Source: an uncultured Succinivibrionaceae bacterium (GTDB lineage: Bacteria; Pseudomonadota; Gammaproteobacteria; Enterobacterales; Succinivibrionaceae). Taken from it: a stretch of 64,000 nt of DNA. The notes under the pieces are model-generated. The model saw only the letters and a program-made list of their open reading frames with translations, was not told the origin of the DNA and did not search any database. Position numbers and translations under genes: made by a program. This document shows positions 54,045 to 63,677 of the stretch, piece by piece (within the stretch, counting starts at the first letter, position 1; each line of letters starts with the position of its first letter). The DNA lies in NCBI GenBank assembly GCA_900539665.1, contig UQCV01000002.1, positions 10,535 to 74,534 on the forward strand, given 5' to 3'.

Positions 54045-56553
54045 CAAATAACTCCTTAACTAATCGATCGAATTTGAGCTCCTTGACAGCTGGCGCCGTA
54101 AGGTAGTCATACGTCAATGGCACCTGTCGTAGCAAGCGCGCCGCCATTTCAGCGGTAAAATAAAGTGGCATTTTTAAAGCACATAACACCCGTCCTAAAA
54201 ATTCAATTGCTTCCTGCTCACCGGATAATGGTTCTAAGCCTAAGATTAAATCATCAACAACTTTAGCTACATTCATGCACCGCATAACCGCAGGAACTCC
54301 AGCAATTATAAGGCTACTTGCTTTTAACCCCTTTAGCTCCACTTCAAAACCTAAGGCCCGTAATAATCCCATATAAGCTTTCGGATCTTTAGAGCTAGTT
54401 ATTTCAACTGGCACCATTAAATTGGAGGTTCCTAATACTCGACTGCGGTTTTGTTTTAGATATGAGGTCACAAGCTCCTGCGCCAACAGCGCTAAATCCC
54501 ACAGATAAAATTGCCCATTATGGGCAGCTAATGCATAGTGTTTTTGCGTCACCCCTAAAAAGTTAATTTTATTGTCACCTAAACTCTCTTTAGGTTCGGT
54601 AAACCATGGAGCAAAAAAGACTGTCGGTTCAAGTATTGGCAAACCATCACCACCAACTTCTTCATCTGTAGGTCCATTTTCTGAACTTAAAGGAGGATTT
54701 AGGTCGCTAGTAAAGGCTAAGGTGTTCTCATTTTCCTTAGAAGCGACTATGCTTGACGCCTTAAAACCATCTCGGCTCGATGACACTTGGTTTTGAGTTA
54801 AGTTTACGTTACCCAAATCTAAAACAAAACCACCCTCTAAATTAACTTGGGTTTCATGCGCCAGCGCATCAGCCCACAAATCACCACTTGAACCATTAAA
54901 AATGGAGTTAGCAATCTTACTACCTAACGAACCTTCATCTAAGGGAGCACTGTCTCTTGCCAAAGGCGTAGCCTCAGCAAAAACTCCCTCTAAAGGCTGA
55001 TTTTCTGGGCGACTAAAGATCCGGTCATAATATGAGCTTGTAGCATTGATGCTAGCCTTTTTTTCCGCCGGCGAAAAATTTGCGGGATTAAATTTACCCC
55101 AAGATGCGTGGTTTGGACCGCTTTTTGTTGGGCTACCGTAAGATTCCTTACCATCCCCCACGGAAGCATAACTCCTTGGCGCTTGATTTAAAGATAGATC
55201 CTTAACGGTATTAGGTTGATTAGCCCCATGAGCCAAACTATTTAAAGGAGAACCAGTTGCGCCCCCACAATAATTTAAGCTAGATTCAGGAGGTAAAGAC
55301 TGCGACTCACCCTCAAAATCGCCCCCTTGAGATCCTAAATGTATCCCTTTAACTTCACCTTCGGTGCAGGAATTAAATGGCGCTTTCGCTTGAGCACCAT
55401 TTACGTCTTCACTCGTAAAACTACTTAAAGCTTGTCCACGTGCCGTAAGTTCCGCTCCTACTTGCGCAGCTTTTTGCGCATTGTACTTAAGCGCGGTAAC
55501 TCCGCAATAATTATGCGCAAGTGGCACTGCTTGCGTTTCCCCAAAATTTTCCGTAAAAATCGAGGTGGCGTTACGTAAGGCATTCACGAAACCACCCGCA
55601 ATAAAATCATGGATATAACGCGCGTTTTGAAAGCGCACTTCATACTTTTGTGGATGGACATTTATATCAACTAACGCTTGTGGCATCGTTAAAAAGCACA
55701 CATAAGAATCGTTAGCTTTACGCCCTAAAACTTCTTCGTACGCATCAGAAATCGCTCTAATCACGACCTTGTCTTTAACAATACGGCCATTTACAAAAAA
55801 ATACTGTAGTGGCTTGGCACTTTCAGCAATAGCGCAAAAACCGTGTAAGCAAAGATCATCTGCTTGGACTTCAATTTTTACGGCTGTTTCAGCAAATTCG
55901 CCCCCAAAAATCTTTGCCATGCGACGATTAGGTCTATCACTTTGCGCTTCCACCCGAAAATCATAGACCAAGCGACCATTATTCTTAAGAGACAAAGCGC
56001 AATCTGGCCGGCTTAAAGCTAAACGTCTAAAGATTTCTTCGATCTGTAAAAATTCGCTTTTTTCCGAACGCATGAAACGGCGACGAGCCGGGGTGTTAAA
56101 GAATAGGTCTACAACCTCAACAGTGGTCCCCACAGGGTGGGCTGCAGGCTCAATTTGCGGAATTTGCCCAATACCATCGACTCTAATCACATGAGCTAAG
56201 GCTTCAGTTGCGGTTTTTGAAGTTAAGCTTAAACGCGATACCGCCGCCACTGACGCTAAAGCTTCTCCCCGAAACCCCATGCTACTTAAATAATCTAAAT
56301 CTTCGATCGTATGTAACTTAGAGGTAGCGTGACGTTTAAGCGCTAAAGGTAATTCAGCTTCGCAAATCCCAGAGCCATTATCTCTAACCAAAATAAGCTT
56401 CGCCCCACCCTGTTCAATTTCTACTTGAACCTTAGAGGCTCCCGCATCAAAAGCATTTTCCACAAGCTCTTTAACTACGGCCGAAGGACGTTCAACTACT
56501 TCGCCGGCCGCAATTTGGTTGGCCACTTGAGGAGGTAAAACCGAAATCGCCAT
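54037..56553 (-). CDS. mutL: DNA mismatch repair protein MutL (838 aa)
   Basis: MutL links MutS mismatch recognition to repair. The GHKL ATPase has VANQIAAGEVVERPSAVVKE near residue 9, LVENAFDAGASKV near 30, DNGSGI near 58 and GFRGEALASVAAVS near 93. The C-terminal dimerisation domain begins near 660 (FLGVTQKHYALAAHNGQFYL). Between them lies a linker of ~310 residues rich in Ser, Asn, Gly and Pro (residues ~345-655), so the protein is more than 200 aa longer than E. coli MutL. No endonuclease DQHAxxE motif is seen at the position where AAHNGQF stands. It lies 2 bp after amiB. Confidence 0.97.
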   Translation of the reverse strand: MAISVLPPQVANQIAAGEVVERPSAVVKELVENAFDAGASKVQVEIEQGGAKLILVRDNGSGICEAELPLALKRHATSKLHTIEDLDYLSSMGFRGEALASVAAVSRLSLTSKTATEALAHVIRVDGIGQIPQIEPAAHPVGTTVEVVDLFFNTPARRRFMRSEKSEFLQIEEIFRRLALSRPDCALSLKNNGRLVYDFRVEAQSDRPNRRMAKIFGGEFAETAVKIEVQADDLCLHGFCAIAESAKPLQYFFVNGRIVKDKVVIRAISDAYEEVLGRKANDSYVCFLTMPQALVDINVHPQKYEVRFQNARYIHDFIAGGFVNALRNATSIFTENFGETQAVPLAHNYCGVTALKYNAQKAAQVGAELTARGQALSSFTSEDVNGAQAKAPFNSCTEGEVKGIHLGSQGGDFEGESQSLPPESSLNYCGGATGSPLNSLAHGANQPNTVKDLSLNQAPRSYASVGDGKESYGSPTKSGPNHASWGKFNPANFSPAEKKASINATSSYYDRIFSRPENQPLEGVFAEATPLARDSAPLDEGSLGSKIANSIFNGSSGDLWADALAHETQVNLEGGFVLDLGNVNLTQNQVSSSRDGFKASSIVASKENENTLAFTSDLNPPLSSENGPTDEEVGGDGLPILEPTVFFAPWFTEPKESLGDNKINFLGVTQKHYALAAHNGQFYLWDLALLAQELVTSYLKQNRSRVLGTSNLMVPVEITSSKDPKAYMGLLRALGFEVELKGLKASSLIIAGVPAVMRCMNVAKVVDDLILGLEPLSGEQEAIEFLGRVLCALKMPLYFTAEMAARLLRQVPLTYDYLTAPAVKELKFDRLVKELFGE

Positions 56554-56555
56554 TA

Positions 56556-58214
56556 CTATTTCTCCGGCACTTGTAATTTTTGCCCCAACATGACGTTGTT
56601 ACTTTTGAGGTGGTTCATTTTTTTCAAAGTGGACATCGACACCCCAAACTTTTGCGCAATCTTAGTTAAAGTATCGCCTTTAACTACGGTATATGTGGTT
56701 GTTTTTAATGTACCTGTCCCTTTGATGTTTGAATTTTTTTTGGTTGAGGCTTTAGAGTTACTCTTTTGTTCATGAGCGTTAGCCGAATCATGAATTATTA
56801 TTGGATTCTTGCTTACGTAGTTTTTAATCCCCAAATAAATGGAGTAAGCCACAGCACGACGATAATTCAAAGTAGCTAATAATTTAGCTTCTTCACGATT
56901 TGATAAATACCCGGTTTCAATTAACAGCGACGGAATATCAGGCGCCTTTAACACCGCCAGCGAGCGATGAATTGGAGTTGAATGATGTAGTGGCACCGTC
57001 TTTTTTAAGGAAGCCAAAATATCGGTCGCTAAGTTAAACCCTTCTGTTCTGGCATTATCTGAGGTTAGATCCAAAATCATAGCCGCAAAATATGGATTTT
57101 CACTCGTGTCATTGGAGATAATTTCTCCCGCGCCACCTAACAAGTTCTTATGTTTATCCTTGTTTTTTTCTAGCTTTGAATTTTCTCTAGTCGCACGCTT
57201 ATTTGATAACACCAGGATTGAAGCCCCCATAGCCTTAGCATTAGCGGCGCTATCGGCGTGAATCGAAATCAAAATATTAGCTTTATGTCTGCGCGCAATT
57301 TCAGAACGTTCCCCAAGCTCAATAAATCTATCGTTAGAGCGAGTTAAATACCCTCGCATTTTAGGGTCAGCATTGATGTAGCTCACTAGCATAGTCCCTA
57401 TGCTTAAAGTTACATTTTTTTCGTATATCCGATTGACCCCAACCGCCCCAGGATCTTTGCCCCCATGACCAGGATCGACGACCACAATATAAGGCTTTTC
57501 AACTTTAGCTACGGCTTTATTAGCTTTTGGAACTGGGGCTACAACTTGCAAAGAAGCATCAGGGCGAGCCGTACTTACCCCATCACCTGTACCATTTAAG
57601 TCAGAGAACAAGGCCTCTTCAAGTTCTTTGGTATTAGTAATTTTTTTTACTTCGCCTAGAGACTCACTTTCTTTAGATTGAACGTTAGCGGAAGCTTGTT
57701 TGGTAGAGCTTGACTTTTCCCCAGTTGTTTTTTCCGTTTGAACAGATGATTTAGCTTGGGCATTATTGGCACTTACAGCTTCATGAGGAAATTCAACGAC
57801 TAAACGATTTTCACTGCCATTAACTCTGACATTAAAAACCTGAGGCTTGACCGCTTTTTTTAAGGTAAAAATATAAACGATGTCACTCGTGCCTCTAACG
57901 CCACGCTGCACTCCTGACACCACGCTTGAGGCCTTTAGTTCGGCTTTGCCAAACTTTAACTTTGGATTATCTATATCATGAATATAGAGGTAGAACTTAT
58001 GTCCATCACGACTAAGTGCCGAAGAGTATTTAGCCACCTTTTGGGTATCAAATGAAATACGAGTTCGTAGATCACTAGTTTCGCCGTTGATAGCGCTAAC
58101 TACATTTGCCCAAGCACCTTGGCTAAAAAATAAAATAAGACCACAGATAATAAAGAAACGGGCCGGCCATTTAATAAAACTAGCAGACCATGCTGATGCA
58201 CAAGTTACCGACAT
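56556..58214 (-). CDS. amiB: N-acetylmuramoyl-L-alanine amidase AmiB-type (552 aa)
   Basis: This periplasmic amidase cleaves the peptide from muramic acid for daughter cell separation. A signal peptide (ARFFIICGLILFFSQGAWA) precedes an AMIN domain (residues ~40-140), a linker, and the zinc Amidase_3 domain with IVVVDPGHGGKDPGAVGVNR near 245, LISIHADS near 310 and SLLIETGYLSNREEAKLL near 430. A C-terminal LysM (YTVVKGDTLTKIAQKFGVSM) binds peptidoglycan. GGAGG 12 nt before the ATG at 58214 supports MSVTCASAWS; the frame extends upstream with a GTG. It precedes mutL in the usual gammaproteobacterial order. Confidence 0.94.
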   Translation of the reverse strand: MSVTCASAWSASFIKWPARFFIICGLILFFSQGAWANVVSAINGETSDLRTRISFDTQKVAKYSSALSRDGHKFYLYIHDIDNPKLKFGKAELKASSVVSGVQRGVRGTSDIVYIFTLKKAVKPQVFNVRVNGSENRLVVEFPHEAVSANNAQAKSSVQTEKTTGEKSSSTKQASANVQSKESESLGEVKKITNTKELEEALFSDLNGTGDGVSTARPDASLQVVAPVPKANKAVAKVEKPYIVVVDPGHGGKDPGAVGVNRIYEKNVTLSIGTMLVSYINADPKMRGYLTRSNDRFIELGERSEIARRHKANILISIHADSAANAKAMGASILVLSNKRATRENSKLEKNKDKHKNLLGGAGEIISNDTSENPYFAAMILDLTSDNARTEGFNLATDILASLKKTVPLHHSTPIHRSLAVLKAPDIPSLLIETGYLSNREEAKLLATLNYRRAVAYSIYLGIKNYVSKNPIIIHDSANAHEQKSNSKASTKKNSNIKGTGTLKTTTYTVVKGDTLTKIAQKFGVSMSTLKKMNHLKSNNVMLGQKLQVPEK

Positions 58215-58290
58215 ATTGAGCCTAGACCTCCAAATCACGGCTATGCTAGATGCAAACACCGTAACAATGCCATCTAGCCGTTAAAACTCC

Positions 58291-58779
58291 TTAACTACGA
58301 AGCGGACTAATAGTAGAAATTGCTATAAAGTTCTTACAGATTTCGAGTCCATGTTCAGTCACAGGTGAAATTGTCACTGAGCGGTGTACCCCTTCATAAG
58401 CTAGAGCTACTGTCACATCAGGCCCTGCTAAAACGTCGCCTCCGTTTTCCGGCCATTCAACTAAACGGATAGAATCAGGACCAAAGTAATCTCGAATCCC
58501 CATCAATTCTAATTCTTCAGGTTCGTTTAAACGATAAAGGTCAAAATGATAGATTGTCACATTTTGTAATCTGTACGGCTCTACCAAAGTATAAGTTGGA
58601 CTCTTTACAACCCCTTCATACCCAAAACCTTGCACAAAACCACGTGTCATAGTAGTTTTTCCGGCCCCAAGTCCCCCAAGCAAGAAAATTGTAGTACCAG
58701 CAGGAGTCACACTAGCAAGTTCCTGTCCGAACTTAACTGTATCTGTGTCATCCTTAAGAAAAAACTTTGGATATTCCAT
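58291..58779 (-). CDS. tsaE: tRNA threonylcarbamoyladenosine complex ATPase TsaE (162 aa)
   Basis: TsaE powers the TsaB-TsaD complex that makes t6A37 on tRNAs reading ANN codons. The P-loop is LGGLGAGKTTMTRGFVQGFG near residue 35, SPTYTLVEPYRLQ near 60, and FDLYRLNEPEELELMGIRDY near 80 carries the Walker B-like and family residues. Length is normal. It lies upstream of amiB on the same strand, as in E. coli (yjeE-amiB). Confidence 0.97.
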   Translation of the reverse strand: MEYPKFFLKDDTDTVKFGQELASVTPAGTTIFLLGGLGAGKTTMTRGFVQGFGYEGVVKSPTYTLVEPYRLQNVTIYHFDLYRLNEPEELELMGIRDYFGPDSIRLVEWPENGGDVLAGPDVTVALAYEGVHRSVTISPVTEHGLEICKNFIAISTISPLRS

Positions 58780-59157
58780 AAATCACCAATCCTTTGAGGT
58801 TGTATCGCTTGAGTACAATTTCATGTCAAAAATTTTAGACTATATTTTAAGTATAAATAGGAAAATTTAAAACACAAATTACATCCTAGGTGTCTCTCTT
58901 CCTGTATACGCTCGTAAATTATGACCTTTAGACGCTACCTGCCTCCATAAACTATCACAATTTACAATTAAAAAGATTATTAGCCATCACTATCTTTTAA
59001 AAACTACTTAAACTTGAGCAATATAAGCCTAAAAACCCACAACAACATATATTGCTTTATATATCTTATACAGATAATTTGCCCCTTGCCGTTTTTAACT
59101 TAGCTTCCACTTATCTAGTCTAGTTTTATCTAGTCTAGTTAACACTCGTTTCCTAAT
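58780..59157. other. 378-bp gap between nnr and tsaE
   Basis: No open frame or RNA gene is recognised. Near its right end a short direct repeat tatctagtctagtt occurs twice (about 59112-59140), which is notable because CTAG is rare in many bacteria. A promoter for the tsaE-amiB-mutL-miaA-hfq run may lie here. Confidence 0.5.
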
Positions 59158-60816
59158 TTACCGTTCACGTTTGTTTCTTAAAAGACGCACGTAAGGTAGC
59201 AAATCTCTAGCACAAATCCCCATAATACCCTCTTGCTCCCCTGCAAGTTCACCTGCGCATCCATGAATGGCCACAGCCATCACAGCAGTTACCATTGGGT
59301 CTTTAACTTGGGTGCCTAAGGCTGCGGTTATGCCACTTAATAAATCCCCCATTCCGCCTGAAGCCATAGCAGGGGAACCAACGACTCCAACGAAAACCTG
59401 TGTTTTATCAAAGGAAGCTACCACCGTTCGATTAGATTTTAAAACACAAACGGCTGAATAAAGCTTGGCAATCTGTTGGGCAGCTTCTAGGGGATTAGCT
59501 AAGACTTCAGTTATTGATTTATTAAGTAACATGGCAGCTTCCCCAACGTGAGGAGTCAAAATTAACTTACGTTTTAAAGCCAATTCGTCATTTTGGGGCT
59601 GATTAAACATTTGCCTTAAATGCCATAAGCCATCAGCATCAATCACCAAAAGCGTTGTGTCTTGTATTTGTGTCCAAATAGTGGCAAAAAGCTTAGCCCC
59701 AACTTCATCTCGCCCAAGGCCCGGACCTAAAACAACAGCGTCTGACTTTATAAGAGTAGCAGGCAACTTATCCGCTGTAGGCTTTATCGTCATCACTTCT
59801 GGCGCTAGCATATTTAATGGCATTTGCCCTTGTGCATCCGCAAAACAGGCGGTAATTAACCCCGCTCCAGTGCGAAGCGCCCCTAGAGAACTTAGCATTA
59901 AAGCCCCATGCATGCCCACATTCCCACCAACTAACAATACGCGCCCAGCCGTGCCTTTATGATCTGTAGCTTGCCGCATGGGCAAAGCCTGCTGCACCCC
60001 TTTATAATCAAAGGCCAAACAAGGCTGCGCTTGAAACATGGTCTGAAGTATCTTAGCCATCGAGCCTATGTCTGGATAAACCGCAATTACACGTCCACAA
60101 TAGTTGGCAGCAGCCCCAAACAATAATCCTGGTCTTAAGCCAAAAACGCTAAAAGTATAATCAGCCTTAATAACGTAAGGCGCAGCAGCATCTCCTGTTT
60201 GGGCATTCAAAAGAGACGGAATATCTACCGCTAACACTTTAGCTTGTGAGGCTTCGTTAACTAAATTTACCGCCGCCATAGTTTTTTGGGCGCTTGCTCT
60301 AGTCACATCAAAATCAGATCCGATCCCAATACCCACGATCGCATCTACTACATAATCCGCACTTTTTATTACCTGGATGCATAAAGGGTTAATATCTAAT
60401 TCTGCCTCTGCTTTAGACGCGCTATCATTTTTTAAAAACAAAGCATATAGAAGCCCATGAGCTTCTAGATATCGGCTGCGCGCCTCATTGGCACATAGCC
60501 CCATTTTTGGAGGTTGAACCGATAACACGGCTATATTTGAACAACCTAAAGCTATAAGGTTAGTTGCAATTTCATAACCGTCACCGCCATTATTGCCATT
60601 GCCCGTTACCACAACCCATTTTTTGTTTTTTAAATCAGCCCCAAATTCTTGCTGCATCTTGTGCACGATCGCCAAAGCCGCTGCTTGCATTAACGGAAAT
60701 TGCCCCCGGTCCGCGCCAAATTGGGCTTCTATTTGGCGGGCTTGAGCCACAGTAAACACTGGGGCCCCACTAATGCTATAATGCTCAATATCAACCGCAA
60801 AATTTTCTTTAATCAT
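59158..60816 (-). CDS. nnr: Bifunctional NAD(P)HX epimerase/dehydratase Nnr (552 aa)
   Basis: Nnr repairs damaged NAD(P)H hydrates. The N-terminal epimerase (YjeF_N) has VVVTGNGNNGGDGYEIATNL near residue 70 and VDAIVGIGIGSD near 160. The C-terminal ADP-dependent dehydratase has VLLVGGNVGMHGALMLSSLG near 290, VLGPGLGRDEVGAKLFA near 360 and SGGMGDLLSGITAALGTQVK near 485. Some ~25 residues of low conservation link the halves. AAGGTAAAAGTT sets the start. It is divergent from queG with 27 bp between the start codons. Confidence 0.96.
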   Translation of the reverse strand: MIKENFAVDIEHYSISGAPVFTVAQARQIEAQFGADRGQFPLMQAAALAIVHKMQQEFGADLKNKKWVVVTGNGNNGGDGYEIATNLIALGCSNIAVLSVQPPKMGLCANEARSRYLEAHGLLYALFLKNDSASKAEAELDINPLCIQVIKSADYVVDAIVGIGIGSDFDVTRASAQKTMAAVNLVNEASQAKVLAVDIPSLLNAQTGDAAAPYVIKADYTFSVFGLRPGLLFGAAANYCGRVIAVYPDIGSMAKILQTMFQAQPCLAFDYKGVQQALPMRQATDHKGTAGRVLLVGGNVGMHGALMLSSLGALRTGAGLITACFADAQGQMPLNMLAPEVMTIKPTADKLPATLIKSDAVVLGPGLGRDEVGAKLFATIWTQIQDTTLLVIDADGLWHLRQMFNQPQNDELALKRKLILTPHVGEAAMLLNKSITEVLANPLEAAQQIAKLYSAVCVLKSNRTVVASFDKTQVFVGVVGSPAMASGGMGDLLSGITAALGTQVKDPMVTAVMAVAIHGCAGELAGEQEGIMGICARDLLPYVRLLRNKRER

Positions 60817-60843
60817 AACTTTTACCTTTTTGAGTTTGCGCGC

Positions 60844-62229
60844 ATGACTGACCCTAAAATAAACTCATCTAGCCTTAAGTTTCGCCAAGAGCTCATTAAA
60901 ACCGCCCAAAGTTTAAACCTTTGCGCCTTAGCTCTCGCTAATCCCCAAATCGTGCGCCAAGCCCCACAAGAGCCCCGCCCCGATTTACCGGCCGGACTTG
61001 ATTATCTCAACAAGAACGCAGATGTACGAGCTAATCCTGATTTAATTCATCCTGGCACTAAGTGCATTATCTGCGCCGCGATGGCTTATAAACTTCACCC
61101 TAAAGAAGATAACGAGACTTATCCCCAAACCTCAGGACGCATTTCCGCCTACGCCTGTGGCCGTGACTACCACAAAGTTCTTAAAAAGAAGCTTACCGCA
61201 CTTGGCAACTTTTTGCGGAACTATTTGTGGAAAAATAGACCCGACTTCCCAAATCTTTCATCTTTTATCTCAGGTCACGTTCATGATGAGTTAAAGCCAA
61301 CTTCTTTGGTCCCCAACCCAAACCAAGAGCACTTATCAACACCTGAGCTTTTTTCCGATGCTACCCAAATTACTTTTCGTGCCATTGCTGACAGCGCGCC
61401 TTTTCCCGAACGTTTTGTCGCCACCGCAACTGGCATGGCCCAAGAGGGCAAAAACGGTCTTTGTGCAATTTCAGGGGCAGGGTCTGCCATCTTTTTAGGG
61501 GAACTTCTAGTAAATATCGACCTCATTTCCTTATTGCAAGAGAATAATGAAATAGGAACAGAGCAAGCACCAACCGAAAAGGAAGGTGAAAAGCCCACTC
61601 ACGTTCAAGCTGACCCCAAGCCTAAAAATTCAAACCCAGAACACGTTATTCGCTATGTGTCCGAACCAATAAGTTACGCCCTCTACCCCACTACTAATAC
61701 TTTAACCTCCGAACCGCTTCCCCCTAGCGTTTCAGCAACTTGCCCTAAAAGCTGTAGTCGCTGTTTTAAAGCCTGCCCGACCCAAGCTCTATCAGCTCAA
61801 GGTTTTAAGGCGGAACGCTGTTTATCTTATTTAACTATTGAGTCGGATGAAAACATTCCATTTGAATTTTGGAGGGCTTTAGGTACTAGAGTTTATGGTT
61901 GTGATGCGTGCCAAGAAGGTTGTTTAAGATGTCAAAATCAAAAGATAACCTTGGATCCTGATTTTAAAAACCGTTTTTCAGCTACGCAATTAGATTTCTT
62001 ACAACTAATAAACTTAAATGCTTCAGAGTTTACCACGCTCTTTGCAGGCACCCCAATTATGCACGCCGGCTACAGGCGCTTTATGCGTAATGTATTTACT
62101 GCCGCGACTAATACCACTCCAAGTCTTGAGCTAGTCCAAGCCCTCAATTCACGGCGTGCAGACTTTAAAGAATATGAAGACACCATTAACCGCGCCATCA
62201 GCTTAATTAAAAGTAAACTTTTTAACTAA
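60844..62229 (+). CDS. queG: Epoxyqueuosine reductase QueG (461 aa)
   Basis: QueG reduces epoxyqueuosine to queuosine in tRNA, using cobalamin and two [4Fe-4S] clusters. Cluster motifs are TCPKSCSRCFKACP near residue 300 and YGCDACQEGC near 355, with KAERCLSYLTIESDENIPFE between them. The protein is about 80 residues longer than the E. coli enzyme. Most of the extra length is an insert around residues 225-295 rich in Glu, Pro, Lys and Thr (EQAPTEKEGEKPTHVQADPK). The ATG at 60844 (MTDPKINSSS) is preferred over an open frame that runs back into nnr. Divergent from nnr. Confidence 0.93.
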   Translation: MTDPKINSSSLKFRQELIKTAQSLNLCALALANPQIVRQAPQEPRPDLPAGLDYLNKNADVRANPDLIHPGTKCIICAAMAYKLHPKEDNETYPQTSGRISAYACGRDYHKVLKKKLTALGNFLRNYLWKNRPDFPNLSSFISGHVHDELKPTSLVPNPNQEHLSTPELFSDATQITFRAIADSAPFPERFVATATGMAQEGKNGLCAISGAGSAIFLGELLVNIDLISLLQENNEIGTEQAPTEKEGEKPTHVQADPKPKNSNPEHVIRYVSEPISYALYPTTNTLTSEPLPPSVSATCPKSCSRCFKACPTQALSAQGFKAERCLSYLTIESDENIPFEFWRALGTRVYGCDACQEGCLRCQNQKITLDPDFKNRFSATQLDFLQLINLNASEFTTLFAGTPIMHAGYRRFMRNVFTAATNTTPSLELVQALNSRRADFKEYEDTINRAISLIKSKLFN

Positions 62230-62453
62230 TTTTGTCTAAAAATGATCCATCGCGCAAAAGTTAAGCAAAAATTTTAAAATATTTAACTTTATTCAAATTT
62301 GTTTCTAGCGTTAATATCTATAATCAAGTAGTCATTTGTACGTTTTATTAAAAATGGCTAGTATTTTTGAACCTCAAAACAAAGATTATTTAAATTATCC
62401 ACAGCTTTGAGGTTGGTACAATTTACGATTTAACACAATCATCTGGAGTGTTT

Positions 62454-63314
62454 ATGATTATTTTAGGCGTAGATATCGGGGGGTCCGGAATTAAAGGGGC
62501 CCTTGTGGACACAAAAACCGGTAAGCTTGTAACCGAACGCATCCGTATCGCCACCCCACAACCAGCCACCCCGGAAGCAGTAGCTAACACCTTGAAGGAA
62601 TTAGTTGCTCATTTCCCTGACTACACAGGCCCAATTGGGTGTGGTTTTCCTGCCACTGTTCATCATGGTGTGGCCTTCACCGCAGCCAACATCGATAAAA
62701 CTTGGATCAACACCCCTGTGGAAAAGTTGTTTTCTGCCACTGTAAAACATCCATGCTTTGTCTTAAATGATGCAGACGCTGCTGGTATTGCTGAAATGAA
62801 ATTTGGCGCCGGCGTGGATAATCATGGCGTAGTAATGATGGTTACCATCGGTACTGGCCTTGGTAGTGCTATTTTTGTTAATGGCAAACTTTTACCAAAC
62901 ACCGAACTTGGTCACCTCATTTTAAATAACATGATCGCTGAACACTACTGCTCAGATTCCGCTAGACAACAAGAAGACCTCGGTTGGGGTAAATGGGGTA
63001 AGAGATTTAACAAGTACCTTTCTCGCCTTCAATTCTTGTTCAACCCAGACCTTTTTATTTTAGGTGGCGGGGCCTCTAAGAGTTTCGAAAAATTCAAAGA
63101 CAAGATTGAAATTCGGACCCCAGTTGTGACTGCCAAAACCTTAAATGAAGCCGGTATTATCGGGGCCGCTTTCTACGCTGAAGAACAACAAGAAGCAGGT
63201 TGCACCCCTTGTTGCGTAGTTGAACATGAAATAGTTTGTGCAGCAACAAACTTAGACGACTGTGCAGATAAAGCGCAAAAACCAAACTGTGCTTGTAGCG
63301 ACGCTAGTAAATAA
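62454..63314 (+). CDS. ppgK: ROK-family polyphosphate glucokinase-like protein (286 aa)
   Basis: The sequence has GVDIGGSGIKGALVDTKTGK near residue 5, CGFPATVHHGVAFTAANIDK near 63, LNDADAAGIAEMKFGAGVDN near 105 and TIGTGLGSAIFVNGKLLPN near 134, then TELGHLILNN with the ROK metal-binding area. These match polyphosphate-dependent glucokinases (PpgK), which phosphorylate glucose with polyphosphate or ATP. The C-terminal ~35 residues are unusual: seven Cys in CTPCCVVEHEIVC, then DDC and NCACSD, resembling no PpgK tail that I know. GGAG-TGTTT sets the ATG at 62454. Confidence 0.88.
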   Translation: MIILGVDIGGSGIKGALVDTKTGKLVTERIRIATPQPATPEAVANTLKELVAHFPDYTGPIGCGFPATVHHGVAFTAANIDKTWINTPVEKLFSATVKHPCFVLNDADAAGIAEMKFGAGVDNHGVVMMVTIGTGLGSAIFVNGKLLPNTELGHLILNNMIAEHYCSDSARQQEDLGWGKWGKRFNKYLSRLQFLFNPDLFILGGGASKSFEKFKDKIEIRTPVVTAKTLNEAGIIGAAFYAEEQQEAGCTPCCVVEHEIVCAATNLDDCADKAQKPNCACSDASK

Positions 63315-63398
63315 AAACAATTAACTTTTTAGTTAAATATGTAGCTTTGGCTCATCCTAGCTAGTAAATTTTCTGAGATGTATTTAAAAGGGAACACT

Positions 63399-63677
63399 AT
63401 GGCTAATATCGGTGAAGTTCACAATTACTACGAAACTCTCGTAGCTCATTATATTGACGGTCTAGAATTGACCAAAACCAAGGATCAAGATTATCTGACC
63501 GATTTGTTCTGTTTAGCCCTAAACCAGCTTCCAGCTTACTATATTCGCTTTAATGTAGACATGATGTTCTATACTTCAGATGAAAAAAAACAAGAAATGG
63601 AAGATCGAGTAATTTACGCTGTAAGCTCAGCTATTAGTTGGCTCGATCGAGATGATCATAAGCGCAATAAAGACTAA
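63399..63677 (+). CDS. ComFB-family small protein (92 aa)
   Basis: The pattern IGEVHNYYETLVAHYIDGL, then DYLTDLFCLALNQLPAYYIR and EDRVIYAVSSAISWLD, is that of the ComFB/late competence development family, small helical proteins of uncertain role. The usual Cys zinc ligands of the Bacillus protein are not present (only one Cys is seen). AAAAGGGAACACT sets the ATG at 63399, although the frame is open 7 codons upstream. It follows ppgK across an 84-bp gap and ends before a terminator. Confidence 0.8.
   Translation: MANIGEVHNYYETLVAHYIDGLELTKTKDQDYLTDLFCLALNQLPAYYIRFNVDMMFYTSDEKKQEMEDRVIYAVSSAISWLDRDDHKRNKD

Noticed and set aside
60700..60843. N-terminal extension of QueG by 48 codons
   Set aside because: This stretch overlaps the nnr start on the opposite strand and encodes non-conserved sequence. 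The ATG at 60844 matches the family N-terminus better.
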